DNA of 16,385 nt from Burkholderiales bacterium (GCA_014379045.1 JACMMK010000022.1:1-16385); one strand, 5' to 3'; shown: positions 1-7,472, counted from the first letter of the stretch. Program-made: numbers and translations. Notes: generated by a model not told the origin, from the letters alone.

Positions 1-295
1 CGGAACTGTGTCCATCACAATACGAAGATAGCACCCGACGCGAGGAAGTCACGCCAACCATTTCACGTTGCCTGAACAAATCCGTCCGGGTTTGCAGAGG
101 CCATAACGGCAGTTTTTGCGAAATCCTGAGGCTCGCTTCCGTGTGCGATCTGGCACTCAGGGGCCGAAAAACGCCCGGCTCTCGCAAACGCATTCATCGT
201 ACCCGCATTTCGAGCCGGCGACTCCTGACCCGCCGATTTGCGTCTCGATGGCGCGCGAGCTAACCTGCATCTGGTACCAGGATCGAGGATCCGAT
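1..295. other. Upstream region without a convincing gene
   Basis: No reading frame here looks like a gene; those that exist are short or overlap in antisense and lack a ribosome site. The only gene-related signal is a Shine-Dalgarno site at its right edge. A very weak promoter-like pair (TTGCGT at 238-243 and TAACCT at 261-266, 17-base spacer) lies before the small gene that follows, but each half matches consensus at only three positions, so I do not call it. Confidence 0.4.
285..289 (+). promoter_or_regulatory. Shine-Dalgarno site fixing the start at 296
   Basis: GAGGA lies six bases before the ATG at 296. It is the only good ribosome site in the open frame 116-667 and is why the shorter start is preferred. 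Confidence 0.6.
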
Positions 296-667
296 ATGGG
301 CAAGCGCAGCACCGCACACACTCCCGTCCGAAGCAGGCGTGCCAAGGCGAACCAGGCCGATGCGGTGGGCCCAGCCCAACCGTCGCTGGTGCCCGCAGTC
401 GTTGCGCACCTGCCCTCGATCATTGAACACGACGGCAGCTTCTTCTGGCGGGCCACCGAGACCGATGCCCTGGTCGGTCCGTTCAAGACCATGAAGGCCG
501 CGATCGCCAACCGCGATTCGCCCGATGCCCTCGACGAGGACAGCGAGGCGGGCGACGCGCAGGCCCTGCTCGAAGCCGAGAGCGAGATCGGTATCGACGA
601 TTTCATCGACCCGGATACCGGGGAACCCTCGCACGGCTACGAACCTCATCTGACCGACGATCACTGA
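296..667 (+). CDS. Small acidic conserved hypothetical protein
   Basis: A 123-residue protein of unknown function. The reading frame is open upstream to 116, but I chose the ATG at 296 because GAGGA (285-289) sits six bases before it, while the upstream extension has no ribosome site and an unlikely composition. The N-terminal 20 residues are basic and probably disordered (KRS, RSRRAK). A central ordered stretch, about 40-72, holds IIEHDGSFFWRA and VGPFKTMKAAIAN, which look like a small beta-hairpin/helix module. The C-terminal half is strongly acidic and ends in a DPDTGEPSHGYEPH-type tail. There is no signal peptide or membrane segment, so it is probably cytoplasmic. It stands alone on the plus strand, 179 bases before the acyl-CoA synthetase, with a probable promoter in between, so the two are likely not one unit. 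I cannot name a family. Confidence 0.72.
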   Translation: MGKRSTAHTPVRSRRAKANQADAVGPAQPSLVPAVVAHLPSIIEHDGSFFWRATETDALVGPFKTMKAAIANRDSPDALDEDSEAGDAQALLEAESEIGIDDFIDPDTGEPSHGYEPHLTDDH

Positions 668-750
668 CCGTCGCGGGTGCATGGCGGTCAGGTGTTCCGA
701 GGCATGGCAGACCGGCGCCGACAAGCCCTGCGTCGCGGATCCGCGTAGTC

Positions 751-792
751 GGGGTCGGGACAGCGGGGTCGGGACAGCGTTGTCGAGACAGG
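751..792. repeat. 14-bp direct repeat, three units
   Basis: Two perfect copies of GGGGTCGGGACAGC (751-764 and 765-778) are followed directly by a diverged third (GTTGTCGAGACAGG, 779-792; 11 of 14 positions match). The third copy overlaps the -35 half of the promoter proposed for the acyl-CoA synthetase. Tandem operator-like sites at this place could bind a regulator, or the array may be a slippage product. Confidence 0.75.
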
Positions 793-808
793 TGCGGCCG
801 CATACACT
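780..808 (+). promoter_or_regulatory. Probable sigma-70 promoter of the ADP-forming acyl-CoA synthetase
   Basis: TTGTCG (780-785) and TACACT (803-808) are separated by exactly 17 bases; each hexamer matches consensus at four of six positions. Transcription would begin near 815, leaving a leader of about 30 bases before the ATG at 847. The -35 hexamer falls inside the third copy of the 14-bp repeat. Confidence 0.42.
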
Positions 809-846
809 CGGCGCCTTCCCGTCGCCCTCTGCCGGCAGCCCGTGCC

Positions 847-2985
847 ATGTCGAACCCGCTCGATCGCATCCTCAACCCTCGACGGCTGGCAGTGATCGGC
901 GCGTCGAACGACCCGGAGAAGCGCGGCTATCGCGCCATCCGGACGCTGCTCGCCGACGGTTATCGTGGCGAGGTCCTGCCGATCAACCCGAAAGCGACCG
1001 AGATCCTCGGTCTGCCGTGCTTCGCGTCGATCGACGCGGTGCCGGGCGAGGTCGATCTCGTGCTGGTGTGTACGCCGGCGCGCACGGCGCCCGAAGTGAT
1101 CGAGGCGTGCGGCAGGAAGGGTGTGAAGGGCGCACTGCTGCTCGCCGGCGGTTTCAGCGAAGCGAGCGAAGCCGGTCGCGTGCTGGAAGAGCAGACCGTC
1201 GCGATCGCGCGCCGCTACGGGCTGCGCCTGATCGGCCCGAACACCAACGGCATCTTCACCGCGCGCGAGGCATGCAACGCGATCGCCTGGTTCGACATTC
1301 CGCGCGGTCCCGCCGCGATGCTCGCCAATTCGGCGAACGTGATGCTCTCGGTGCTGGCCGAGGCTCAGCAGCACCAGTACTTCGGCTTCAATACGCTGCT
1401 GTCGGTCGGCAACCAGTCCGACATCCAGTTCCACGAGTATCTGACGGCGATGGGCGACGACTCCGACATCGGCGCGGTCATCTCGTACATCGAAGGCTTC
1501 AAGGACGGACGCGCGTTCATCGACGCCGCCCGCGCAGTGACGCCGAAAAAGCCGATCGTGATGTTCAAGGCAGGCCGCACCGCCGAGGGCGTGCGCGCGG
1601 CGCGCTCGCACAGTGGGTCGCTCGCCGGAGACTATGCGGTCGCCACGGGCGTGCTGAAGCAGGCGGGGATCACGCTACTCGAGCGCTCGGATTGTCTGTA
1701 CCCGGTCGCCGAAGCGCTGCACCTGCTGCCGCCGCTGCGCTCGCGGCGGGTCGCGGTGCTGTCCGAGGGCGGTGGCGTGATCACCGTGGCCGCCGAGGCG
1801 TTGTCCGAGCGCGGGCTGATCATCGCGCCGCTGTCCGAAGCCACGCAGCAGCGGATCCATGAAATCGTGCCGAACGCCTCCGCGATCTCGAACCCGGTCG
1901 ATGCGGGGGGCGGCACCGATCCGCGCGCCGAGTACTACGGGCTGTGCGGCGCGGCCATCCTCGAAGACCCGAACGTCGATGCATTGATGCTGACCGGGTT
2001 CTTCGGCGGCTACGCGCGGCGCTATGGCGAGGGTGTGGCCGAGATGGAGTTCAAAGTCGCGCGCGACCTGGCGGAACTGATGCGCAAGCACGGGAAGCCG
2101 GTGGTCGTGCAGTCGCACTATGCGCAATTCCGGACGCCGGCACTCGATGTGCTGCGCAAGGCCGGGGTGCCGTTCTACCGGCATATCGAGATCGCGGCGC
2201 AGTGTCTGGCGTCGGCGGCGGATTACTCGGAGGCGAAGCGGCGGATCGCGGCGTCCCACCCTGTGGCGGAAGCAGCGGCCGCGCTACCTCCCGCTGCAGT
2301 TTCGCTGATCACGGCAGCCCGCAGCGCCGGGCGCAACGCACTGCTGGAGACCGAAGCGCGCGCAGTGCTCGCGGCGTGCGGCGCAAACGTCGCACCCATA
2401 CATCTGTTGCGTTCATCTGACGACGCCGTCGCCGCAATCGCGACACTCGGTGATCAGCCGCTCGCGCTGAAGGTCGTATCGCAGGACGTGCTGCACAAGT
2501 CCGACTCCGGTGGCGTGCGGCTCGCCGTGCGGGGCGAAGCAGGCGTACGCGCGGCGGTCGTCGACATCCTCGCATCGGTGGAGCAGCATGTTCCCGGCGC
2601 ACGCATCGACGGCGTGCTCGCCGCACCGATGGCGGCGCGCGGCGTGGAACTGATCATCGGCGTGTCGCGCGATCCCCAGTTCGGACCGGTGCTGATGTTC
2701 GGCCTGGGCGGCATCTTCGTCGAGGCGATCGAGGATGTCGTGTTCCGCGCGTTGCCGATCACGCGGGCCGATGCGCTGGAAATGATCGGTGAGATTCGTG
2801 CGCAGAAGATGCTCGACGGGGTGCGTGGTTTGCCGCGGGTCGACCGGGAAGCGTTGGTCGAACTGCTGATGCACGTGTCCACGATCGCTTGTGCCGGTGA
2901 TGACATCGCAGAGATCGATCTCAACCCGGTAATTGCGACGGCGGACGGGTTGGTGATTGCGGATGCCCGGATGATACTGACGTAG
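847..2985 (+). CDS. ADP-forming acyl-CoA synthetase (acetate-CoA ligase family, alpha-beta fusion)
   Basis: A cytoplasmic enzyme expected to interconvert acyl-CoA, ADP and phosphate with acid, CoA and ATP. Length (712 residues) fits the fused alpha-beta form without a GNAT domain. Residues 1 to about 135 form the CoA-binding Rossmann domain (LAVIGAS near 14-20; IGPNTNGI near 129-136). A succinyl-CoA-ligase-like region follows, with the swinging-loop motif RSHSGSLAGDY; its His255 matches the phosphohistidine of the family. From about 490 comes an ATP-grasp domain with HKSDSGGV (His550, the second phospho-relay histidine in archaeal ACD enzymes), GLGGIFVE and EIDLNPVI. All key motifs are present, so it should be active. 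Substrate cannot be read from sequence. The ATG at 847 lacks a clear Shine-Dalgarno site, so the start is slightly uncertain. The gene is monocistronic in the window and convergent with the next. Confidence 0.9.
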   Translation: MSNPLDRILNPRRLAVIGASNDPEKRGYRAIRTLLADGYRGEVLPINPKATEILGLPCFASIDAVPGEVDLVLVCTPARTAPEVIEACGRKGVKGALLLAGGFSEASEAGRVLEEQTVAIARRYGLRLIGPNTNGIFTAREACNAIAWFDIPRGPAAMLANSANVMLSVLAEAQQHQYFGFNTLLSVGNQSDIQFHEYLTAMGDDSDIGAVISYIEGFKDGRAFIDAARAVTPKKPIVMFKAGRTAEGVRAARSHSGSLAGDYAVATGVLKQAGITLLERSDCLYPVAEALHLLPPLRSRRVAVLSEGGGVITVAAEALSERGLIIAPLSEATQQRIHEIVPNASAISNPVDAGGGTDPRAEYYGLCGAAILEDPNVDALMLTGFFGGYARRYGEGVAEMEFKVARDLAELMRKHGKPVVVQSHYAQFRTPALDVLRKAGVPFYRHIEIAAQCLASAADYSEAKRRIAASHPVAEAAAALPPAAVSLITAARSAGRNALLETEARAVLAACGANVAPIHLLRSSDDAVAAIATLGDQPLALKVVSQDVLHKSDSGGVRLAVRGEAGVRAAVVDILASVEQHVPGARIDGVLAAPMAARGVELIIGVSRDPQFGPVLMFGLGGIFVEAIEDVVFRALPITRADALEMIGEIRAQKMLDGVRGLPRVDREALVELLMHVSTIACAGDDIAEIDLNPVIATADGLVIADARMILT

Positions 2986-3003
2986 GTGCGTCTTGAGTCC
3001 TCA

Positions 3004-3049
3004 CGTTGCAAAGACCTTTTCCGGGTCGTGCTCGCCTTTCGATGCAACG
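3004..3049. other. Inverted repeat between convergent genes
   Basis: CGTTGCA (3004-3010) pairs with TGCAACG (3043-3049), and an inner GACC/GGTC pair (3013-3016, 3024-3027) could fold inside it. It lies in the 154-base gap between the acyl-CoA synthetase and the facing phosphoesterase gene. It may be a two-way transcription stop or mRNA end structure, but neither strand shows a proper T-run, so a classical terminator is not supported. The rest of the gap shows no gene. Confidence 0.3.
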
Positions 3050-3139
3050 ACTTGAACGTCAGCCGCATGCGTTCGGGGTCGAGGTAGGCGTGCGCTATCG
3101 GATTCGCACAAGCGGCAGCGGCACGACGGACCCGCGAAG

Positions 3140-5227
3140 TTATTGAAGACGCTGATCGTCGATCACGACCCACAGACATGTACGTTTTTCTGAATGATGT
3201 GCGCGCGTCGCCGGGGCCGCCGGAGAGTCGATTTCTCCGGTGCAAAGGTCTATGCATTCACCGGACACACCGACGGCGTCGACGTCGAGGGCAGCGCATC
3301 CTGCCTCCCCGCACACCAAGGCGCCGGATAATGGTCCGACCTTAAAGCGGACACGGCAAAATCCCCGCCCCCTCTCCTCATTCTCGATCGTCACCACCCC
3401 CGCCCCCGCCAGCACCCCCGCCATCGCCGCATAAGCCCGCAGCGCCGGCCGCGGGTTGAACATCCGGTCGATGAAGCCATGGCGCGGGAAGTAGCCGCGA
3501 TCGACGTCCATCAGCGTGTCGAACACCCAGGTCACGCGCGACGATAAGCGCGCGGCAAGCAGTGCCTCGGCCACGAGCCGCGCGGTATCGACATCGTCGT
3601 CGCGATTCGTCGCGAGGCTCGCGTCGGCGAGCTTGATCGACGCGAGCACGGCAAGTCCGGTCGACTCGGTGAAAGCTGCCAACCCTGGCGCTTCCTTGAG
3701 CACTGCGACGTCGCGCTCGATGCGCACCACCACCCCGTCGACCGCGTCGCGCACACCGGCTGCTTCGAGCACCGCAGCCACCGTCGCCAGTTCGGGCGGC
3801 ATCAACCCGGTCTTGATGAAGTGATTGATCTGGCCGCCTGCCACATGCGGCTGGTCTTCATGCATCCGCAACTTCGCCCAGTAGAGCGGCACACCCAGCG
3901 CGGCGCGCGCCTGCGTCAACTGCGGTGCGGCTGCGGCCAACGCCTTCGTCCCCAGATTGAACTCGATCGCATCGACCAGGTCAGGCGATTCGCGCAGCGC
4001 TTCGACCAATGCTTCGCGCGGTGCGCCCAACGCGGTCACGATGAAGCGATGGCCGATGTCGCGCATCAGCCTCATCCGCGCCCGGGTGACCGGGTTCAGC
4101 ACGTCCTGTTCGGGAATCTTGGCGAGGCGCGCGCCCATCTCCCACAACGCCATCAGCGGATAGTCATTGCGCGCGAGCTTGCGGCCGAACTCCTGCACGC
4201 CCCCGGTCGACGCGATCTCGGTGATCTCTGCCCACGGGTGACGCAATTCGACGCCGACGCCGGTCTCCACCGCCGTCTTCACGTTGCGCGCCGGCACGAC
4301 GCGACGTGGTACCGGCGGCGCATCGGGGCCGAGCGAGCGCCCGTCGGTACGCACGAGGCGCAGCGCGTGGCCGTGCTCGTAGACGTCGACGATGCCATAC
4401 CCGAACTTGCCGGCATCGCCGCGACCGAACTCGTTGCCCGGATCGACGCGATAGAACTCGCTGTAGTCGTGGCGCAGGAACGCCGTCGAGGGCAGCAGAT
4501 ACAGTTCGGTGTCGGCGTGTACGTCGTACCAGAAATTGTGGACGTGGCCGGCGAACAGCGCCTCGACGCGATGCGCGCACAACAGATCGAGCAGCCACGC
4601 CCGTGCCGGCAGATCGATATTGTCGTAGCTTCCGCGCTCGTCGACGGCGAACACATACGGTGGATAATGCGTGAACAGGAACCGTCGCGCCCGCGGGTGC
4701 GCGGCCAGTTCGGCCTCGAGCCAGCTCCGCTGTGCGGCCTCGTCGGCCAGCCCGGAGTTGAGCAGCTGCGCATCGATCACGATCGCGCGCACCGGCTGCC
4801 CGGGGGACCCCGCATCGAAGGCGTAGTAGTCGGCGCCGAACGTGCGCCGATACAGCGCGACATAGTCGTCGCAGACGATCTCGGCCGGCATCCAGTCGAC
4901 CGACTTGTCGCCGACGTCGTGATTGCCCGGCACCAGATGCAGCGGGACGGCGAGGCGCGCGGCCATCGCCTTGAACTGTTGCGCAGCCTCGGCATACGCC
5001 GGCACGCCGGGCATCGGGTGCACGATGTCGCCCAGATGGACGACGAACGCCGGCGCGGGATCGAGTCCGGCGATCTCTTCGAGCACGTAACGCGCGCGCC
5101 CGTTCGCGCGCGCATTGGTCTCGAACGGGGACATCGAGCGCGTCTCGCGCTCGTTTACATGAGTATCGGCGACGACGACGAACGAGAACAGGCGCGCGCC
5201 CGTCGGCTCGCGCGCGCCGAGCGTCAT
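3140..5227 (-). CDS. Calcineurin-like metallophosphoesterase fused to a large C-terminal domain
   Basis: A 695-residue protein. The N-terminal 290 residues carry all metallophosphoesterase motifs in order: D21-T-H23, G66-D67, G101-N-H-D104, H187 in FTHYPPY, and G227-H-V-H230. This is a complete dinuclear metal site, so phosphoester hydrolysis is likely; the substrate is unknown. Residues about 310-610 form a second domain with regularly spaced hydrophobic strands (VDAIEFNLG, DGVVVRIERD, RVTWVFDTLMD) and a DRGYFPRHGFIDR segment, suggestive of a TIM-barrel or glycosidase-like fold. A short strand-rich end follows. The last 28 or so residues look unlike a domain and may be extra readthrough. There is no signal peptide. 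The ATG at 5227 is the only start that keeps the DTH motif; its ribosome site (AGG) is weak. It starts 35 bases after the antitoxin stop and may be co-transcribed with it. Confidence 0.82.
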   Translation of the reverse strand: MTLGAREPTGARLFSFVVVADTHVNERETRSMSPFETNARANGRARYVLEEIAGLDPAPAFVVHLGDIVHPMPGVPAYAEAAQQFKAMAARLAVPLHLVPGNHDVGDKSVDWMPAEIVCDDYVALYRRTFGADYYAFDAGSPGQPVRAIVIDAQLLNSGLADEAAQRSWLEAELAAHPRARRFLFTHYPPYVFAVDERGSYDNIDLPARAWLLDLLCAHRVEALFAGHVHNFWYDVHADTELYLLPSTAFLRHDYSEFYRVDPGNEFGRGDAGKFGYGIVDVYEHGHALRLVRTDGRSLGPDAPPVPRRVVPARNVKTAVETGVGVELRHPWAEITEIASTGGVQEFGRKLARNDYPLMALWEMGARLAKIPEQDVLNPVTRARMRLMRDIGHRFIVTALGAPREALVEALRESPDLVDAIEFNLGTKALAAAAPQLTQARAALGVPLYWAKLRMHEDQPHVAGGQINHFIKTGLMPPELATVAAVLEAAGVRDAVDGVVVRIERDVAVLKEAPGLAAFTESTGLAVLASIKLADASLATNRDDDVDTARLVAEALLAARLSSRVTWVFDTLMDVDRGYFPRHGFIDRMFNPRPALRAYAAMAGVLAGAGVVTIENEERGRGFCRVRFKVGPLSGALVCGEAGCAALDVDAVGVSGECIDLCTGEIDSPAAPATRAHHSEKRTCLWVVIDDQRLQ
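3220..3240. repeat. Perfect 7-bp stem-loop in the 3' end of the phosphoesterase gene
   Basis: CCGGAGA (3220-3226) and TCTCCGG (3234-3240) form a perfect stem with a seven-base loop. It falls within codons for the atypical C-terminal tail of the phosphoesterase. No T-run follows on either strand. Confidence 0.45.
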
Positions 5228-5262
5228 GTGACCTGTACCCGAGCCCTGGCGCCTGCCCGCCC

Positions 5263-5574
5263 TCAGGCAGCCTGCACCATGCGCGCGCGCCGGACCTCGC
5301 GCTCGACCAGCTTCGGCTGGCTCTCGATCAGGCGCAGCAGCGTCTTCGCCGCTTCCTCGGGACTGCGTCGGCCCTGCTCCCAGTTCTTCAGGGTGGCCAG
5401 CGGGAACCCGAATCGATCGGCGAACGCTTCCTGCGACAGCTTCAAACGTTCACGGATCACCTTCACATCGACCTCGCCGATCGCAACCCGGGTGACCCGC
5501 CCTCCGGTGTTGCTTCCCGACTCGTGGGCCAGCACTTCATCCAGAGCATTCATCGTCTTCGCCGAGATCTTCAT
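5263..5574 (-). CDS. XRE-type antitoxin of a toxin-antitoxin pair
   Basis: A 103-residue DNA-binding protein expected to neutralise the upstream toxin and repress the shared promoter. A helix-turn-helix occupies about residues 39-72: IRERLKLSQEAFADRFGF, then PLATLKNWEQGRRSPEEAAK, the typical Cro/C1 pattern with the recognition helix at PLATLKNWEQG. The basic C-terminus (EREVRRARMVQAA) is likely flexible. The N-terminal 30 residues may contact the toxin. GAGAGG (5582-5587) lies seven bases before the ATG. It begins 31 bases after the toxin stop, so the two are one transcript in the toxin-first order seen in HigBA-like modules. Length and helix-turn-helix resemble the NadS/HigA antitoxin group. 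Neutralisation itself is inferred from the pairing. Confidence 0.82.
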   Translation of the reverse strand: MKISAKTMNALDEVLAHESGSNTGGRVTRVAIGEVDVKVIRERLKLSQEAFADRFGFPLATLKNWEQGRRSPEEAAKTLLRLIESQPKLVEREVRRARMVQAA

Positions 5575-5605
5575 CGACCTGCCTCTCGCAAAAAATGGAA
5601 CGCGT

Positions 5606-5986
5606 CTACAACCAGTCCTTCAGGATATCGAACAACCATTCAGCGGCTTCCTTGCCCGCCGCGAGGTAACCACCACGGCGCATTATCTTCCCGATTTCCC
5701 GCAACTTCGACTTCGTCTCCGGATCGATCTCGATCGGCTTGCCGGTCGCCTTCGCCACCTGGATCAACGCGATCGTGCGCTTTGCCGGGTTGACCGAATA
5801 CAGGATCGTCGCGCCTGCGAAATCGAGGCTGATCAGCGGCGACGCACCCTCCACCGCTTTACCGGCGAACGGCGCGCGCGCCAGATGGTGCCGGAGTGCG
5901 TCGAGCTCGAAAACAGTCAGATGCTTCGCGACTTCACCTACGAACAACTCGCTTTCGTAGATGAACCAGTCGGACGGTTCACTCAC
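5606..5986 (-). CDS. RelE/HigB-like toxin
   Basis: A 126-residue protein read as the toxin of a type II pair. The core fits the small RelE fold: an N-terminal strand (WFIYES), helices with the spacing ELDALRHHLARAPFAGKAVEG, then strands in LISLDFAG, TILYSVNPAKR and TIALIQVAKATGKP, where family members usually end in a VYxK-like strand. About 40 further residues (from 87) form a helical C-terminal extension ending in FDILKDWL, longer than usual RelE toxins. Such toxins cleave mRNA at the ribosome, but catalytic residues are poorly conserved and I cannot assign them. The start is GTG at 5986 (CAC on the plus strand), supported by GGAG (5993-5996) six bases upstream. The matching antitoxin follows after 31 bases. 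A strong promoter lies at 6025-6053. A non-toxic RelE relative is possible. Confidence 0.66.
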   Translation of the reverse strand: MSEPSDWFIYESELFVGEVAKHLTVFELDALRHHLARAPFAGKAVEGASPLISLDFAGATILYSVNPAKRTIALIQVAKATGKPIEIDPETKSKLREIGKIMRRGGYLAAGKEAAEWLFDILKDWL

Positions 5987-6024
5987 CGCGCGCTCCGCAT
6001 TCTCAGCACACTCCGAAGCGCGTC

Positions 6025-6053
6025 AATATAGACGCCAATGGCGCCTGCGTCAA
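6025..6053 (-). promoter_or_regulatory. Strong sigma-70 promoter of the toxin-antitoxin pair
   Basis: On the minus strand, TTGACG (6048-6053) and TATATT (6025-6030) are separated by exactly 17 bases; each hexamer differs from consensus at one position. This is the best promoter match I found in the window. Transcription would start near 6018, giving a leader of about 32 bases before the toxin GTG. The spacer contains the palindrome GGCGCC (6040-6045) and a flanking GACGCC/GGCGTC inverted pair (6031-6036, 6055-6060), a plausible operator for the antitoxin. Confidence 0.65.
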
Positions 6054-6096
6054 TGGCGTCTACGTCAGTGGCGTCTGCGTCAGCTGCGCCTAAGCC
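6037..6096. repeat. 15-bp tandem repeat, four units, over the toxin-antitoxin promoter
   Basis: Four head-to-tail units: AATGGCGCCTGCGTC (6037-6051), AATGGCGTCTACGTC (6052-6066), AGTGGCGTCTGCGTC (6067-6081) and a diverged AGCTGCGCCTAAGCC (6082-6096). The first two overlap the spacer and -35 of the promoter. The array lies outside the M20 gene, which ends at 6141, and outside the toxin gene. Confidence 0.82.
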
Positions 6097-6140
6097 GTCG
6101 GCACCGGTGTCGGTAGCGCCCATATCGCAGCGACCGCGCC

Positions 6141-7439
6141 CTACCCGCGTGCCACCGGCGGCCGCGCACGGGCACAGATATCCAGCGCCATCAGCGCATA
6201 GATCTTCGCCGCCTTCACCATCGTGTCGATCTCGATCTCTTCGGCGCGCGGGCCGATGCGCCGGCCGCGCGGGCCGATCTTGATCGCCGGGATGCCCAGC
6301 TCGTTGTAGATGTTGGTGTCGGTCCAGATGCTCGCGCGATCGGGCGACTCGTGGCGCAGCGGCTGGTCGAACAGGTGCCGATAGATGCCCTCGGCTGCGC
6401 TCACCAGCGGCTCGACGCCTTTCCCCTCGTGGCCGAGCAGCGACTTGTACAGCTCCATCTCGTATTCGATGCCGAGCGCATCGAGCACCTGCTCGAGCTC
6501 GGCCTTGATCGTGACCGGGCGCACCTGCGGCGGCATCCGGATGTCGACGTAGATCGTGCATACACCCGGATAGTAGTTCGGACGGTACGGCGCGCCCCCC
6601 TCGATCGCCCCGATGTTGACCTTCGGGTACAACGGGCCGGTCGGCGACTGGTAGACGTACTGGCGCTCGAACGCCTCGCCCCACTGCTCGACCGCCGCGA
6701 TCACGCGCGTCATCTTCACGATCGCATTCATCTCTGCCATCGGCGCCTTCGCGCGATCGGAGCCCCATGCCGCCTCCGCCGTGCCGAATGCGGCGATCTT
6801 CAGCTGCACGACACCGGTCTGGGTCCAGACGACATTCAGGTCGGAGCAATCGGCCACCACCGCATAGTCGGTGTGCATGCCGTGGGTCAGCAGATGACGG
6901 GTGCCGGCGCCTTCGCCGCGATACTCCTTCGACTGCCACGGCCCGACCGGCGTGCGCGAGATCTCGCCGACGACCGCGGCGAACACGACATCGCCCTTCA
7001 ACGCGACGCCGCTCGCGCGCAGCGCTTTTGCCGCGATCATGAACGCAGCGACCCCGCCCTTCATGTTCGAGATGCCGAGGCCGCGCACCTTGCCGTCGAC
7101 GATCGACCCGCGCAGCTCGGACTCGGGTTCGACGGCACGCACCATCCGCAGGTCTTCGGCGGTGCCGGTGAAGCTGGTGTCGGTGTGGCCGTTGAAGCCC
7201 AGGCTCAGACCGCCGCCGCTTCCCTTCAGGATCCCGATCGCATTCGGCCGCCCCGCTTCCACCTCCTGGGCAACGGCCTTCAGTCCCTGCGCGCGGAACC
7301 AGGCCAGGATGAACTCGGCGACCTCGCGTTCCTGCCCGGTTGGACTGGGGATGCTGGTGAGATCACAGCCCAGTTGTGCGAGCTCGTCGCGATCGATCTG
7401 CGCAATGACGCGCGACGCCGCGTCGGTGTCCAATGCCAT
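6141..7439 (-). CDS. M20/ArgE-DapE-like amidohydrolase with an altered metal site
   Basis: A 432-residue cytoplasmic protein of the M20 metallo-hydrolase superfamily, full length for the family. Expected role is hydrolysis of an N-acyl or amide bond. The first metal motif is intact (GFNGHTD, His85 and Asp87). The second motif reads LGISNMKGG, with Asn125 where the bridging Asp normally is. Glu159 (VVGEIS) sits at the general base, Asp197 (VADCSD) near the third ligand. The lid-domain His (usual GxxHA/HS before nAi) is replaced in AEAAWGSDRAKAP..EMNAI, and the C-terminal ligand His is absent from KIGPRGRRIGPRAEE. I recall a subgroup with NMKG motifs, so this may be a natural variant and not decay. 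GGGGAGGA (7443-7450) precedes the ATG by three bases. It is the last gene of the cluster, 120 bases after a Bug receptor. Confidence 0.82.
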   Translation of the reverse strand: MALDTDAASRVIAQIDRDELAQLGCDLTSIPSPTGQEREVAEFILAWFRAQGLKAVAQEVEAGRPNAIGILKGSGGGLSLGFNGHTDTSFTGTAEDLRMVRAVEPESELRGSIVDGKVRGLGISNMKGGVAAFMIAAKALRASGVALKGDVVFAAVVGEISRTPVGPWQSKEYRGEGAGTRHLLTHGMHTDYAVVADCSDLNVVWTQTGVVQLKIAAFGTAEAAWGSDRAKAPMAEMNAIVKMTRVIAAVEQWGEAFERQYVYQSPTGPLYPKVNIGAIEGGAPYRPNYYPGVCTIYVDIRMPPQVRPVTIKAELEQVLDALGIEYEMELYKSLLGHEGKGVEPLVSAAEGIYRHLFDQPLRHESPDRASIWTDTNIYNELGIPAIKIGPRGRRIGPRAEEIEIDTMVKAAKIYALMALDICARARPPVARG

Positions 7440-7472
7440 GCGTCCTCCCCGATGTCTCTATTGGCTGTCTTT

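Noticed and set aside
2985..3257. Minus-strand peptide with AYLDPERMRLTFKSLHR, looking like a gene remnant
   Set aside because: Too short, no start or ribosome site, overlaps the phosphoesterase end, and I cannot match it to a family with confidence.
3821..6031. A 736-residue plus-strand open frame across the phosphoesterase and toxin-antitoxin genes
   Set aside because: It is antisense to three genes with clear motifs. Its Arg/His-rich composition is the usual product of GC-rich antisense frames.
5983..6939. Minus-strand frame ending in an Asp/Ala-rich repeat (DADATDVDAIDAGAI)
   Set aside because: It is a shifted frame of the M20 gene; the acidic repeat is only the 15-bp DNA repeat read as codons. 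A frameshift extending M20 into it is possible but unsupported.
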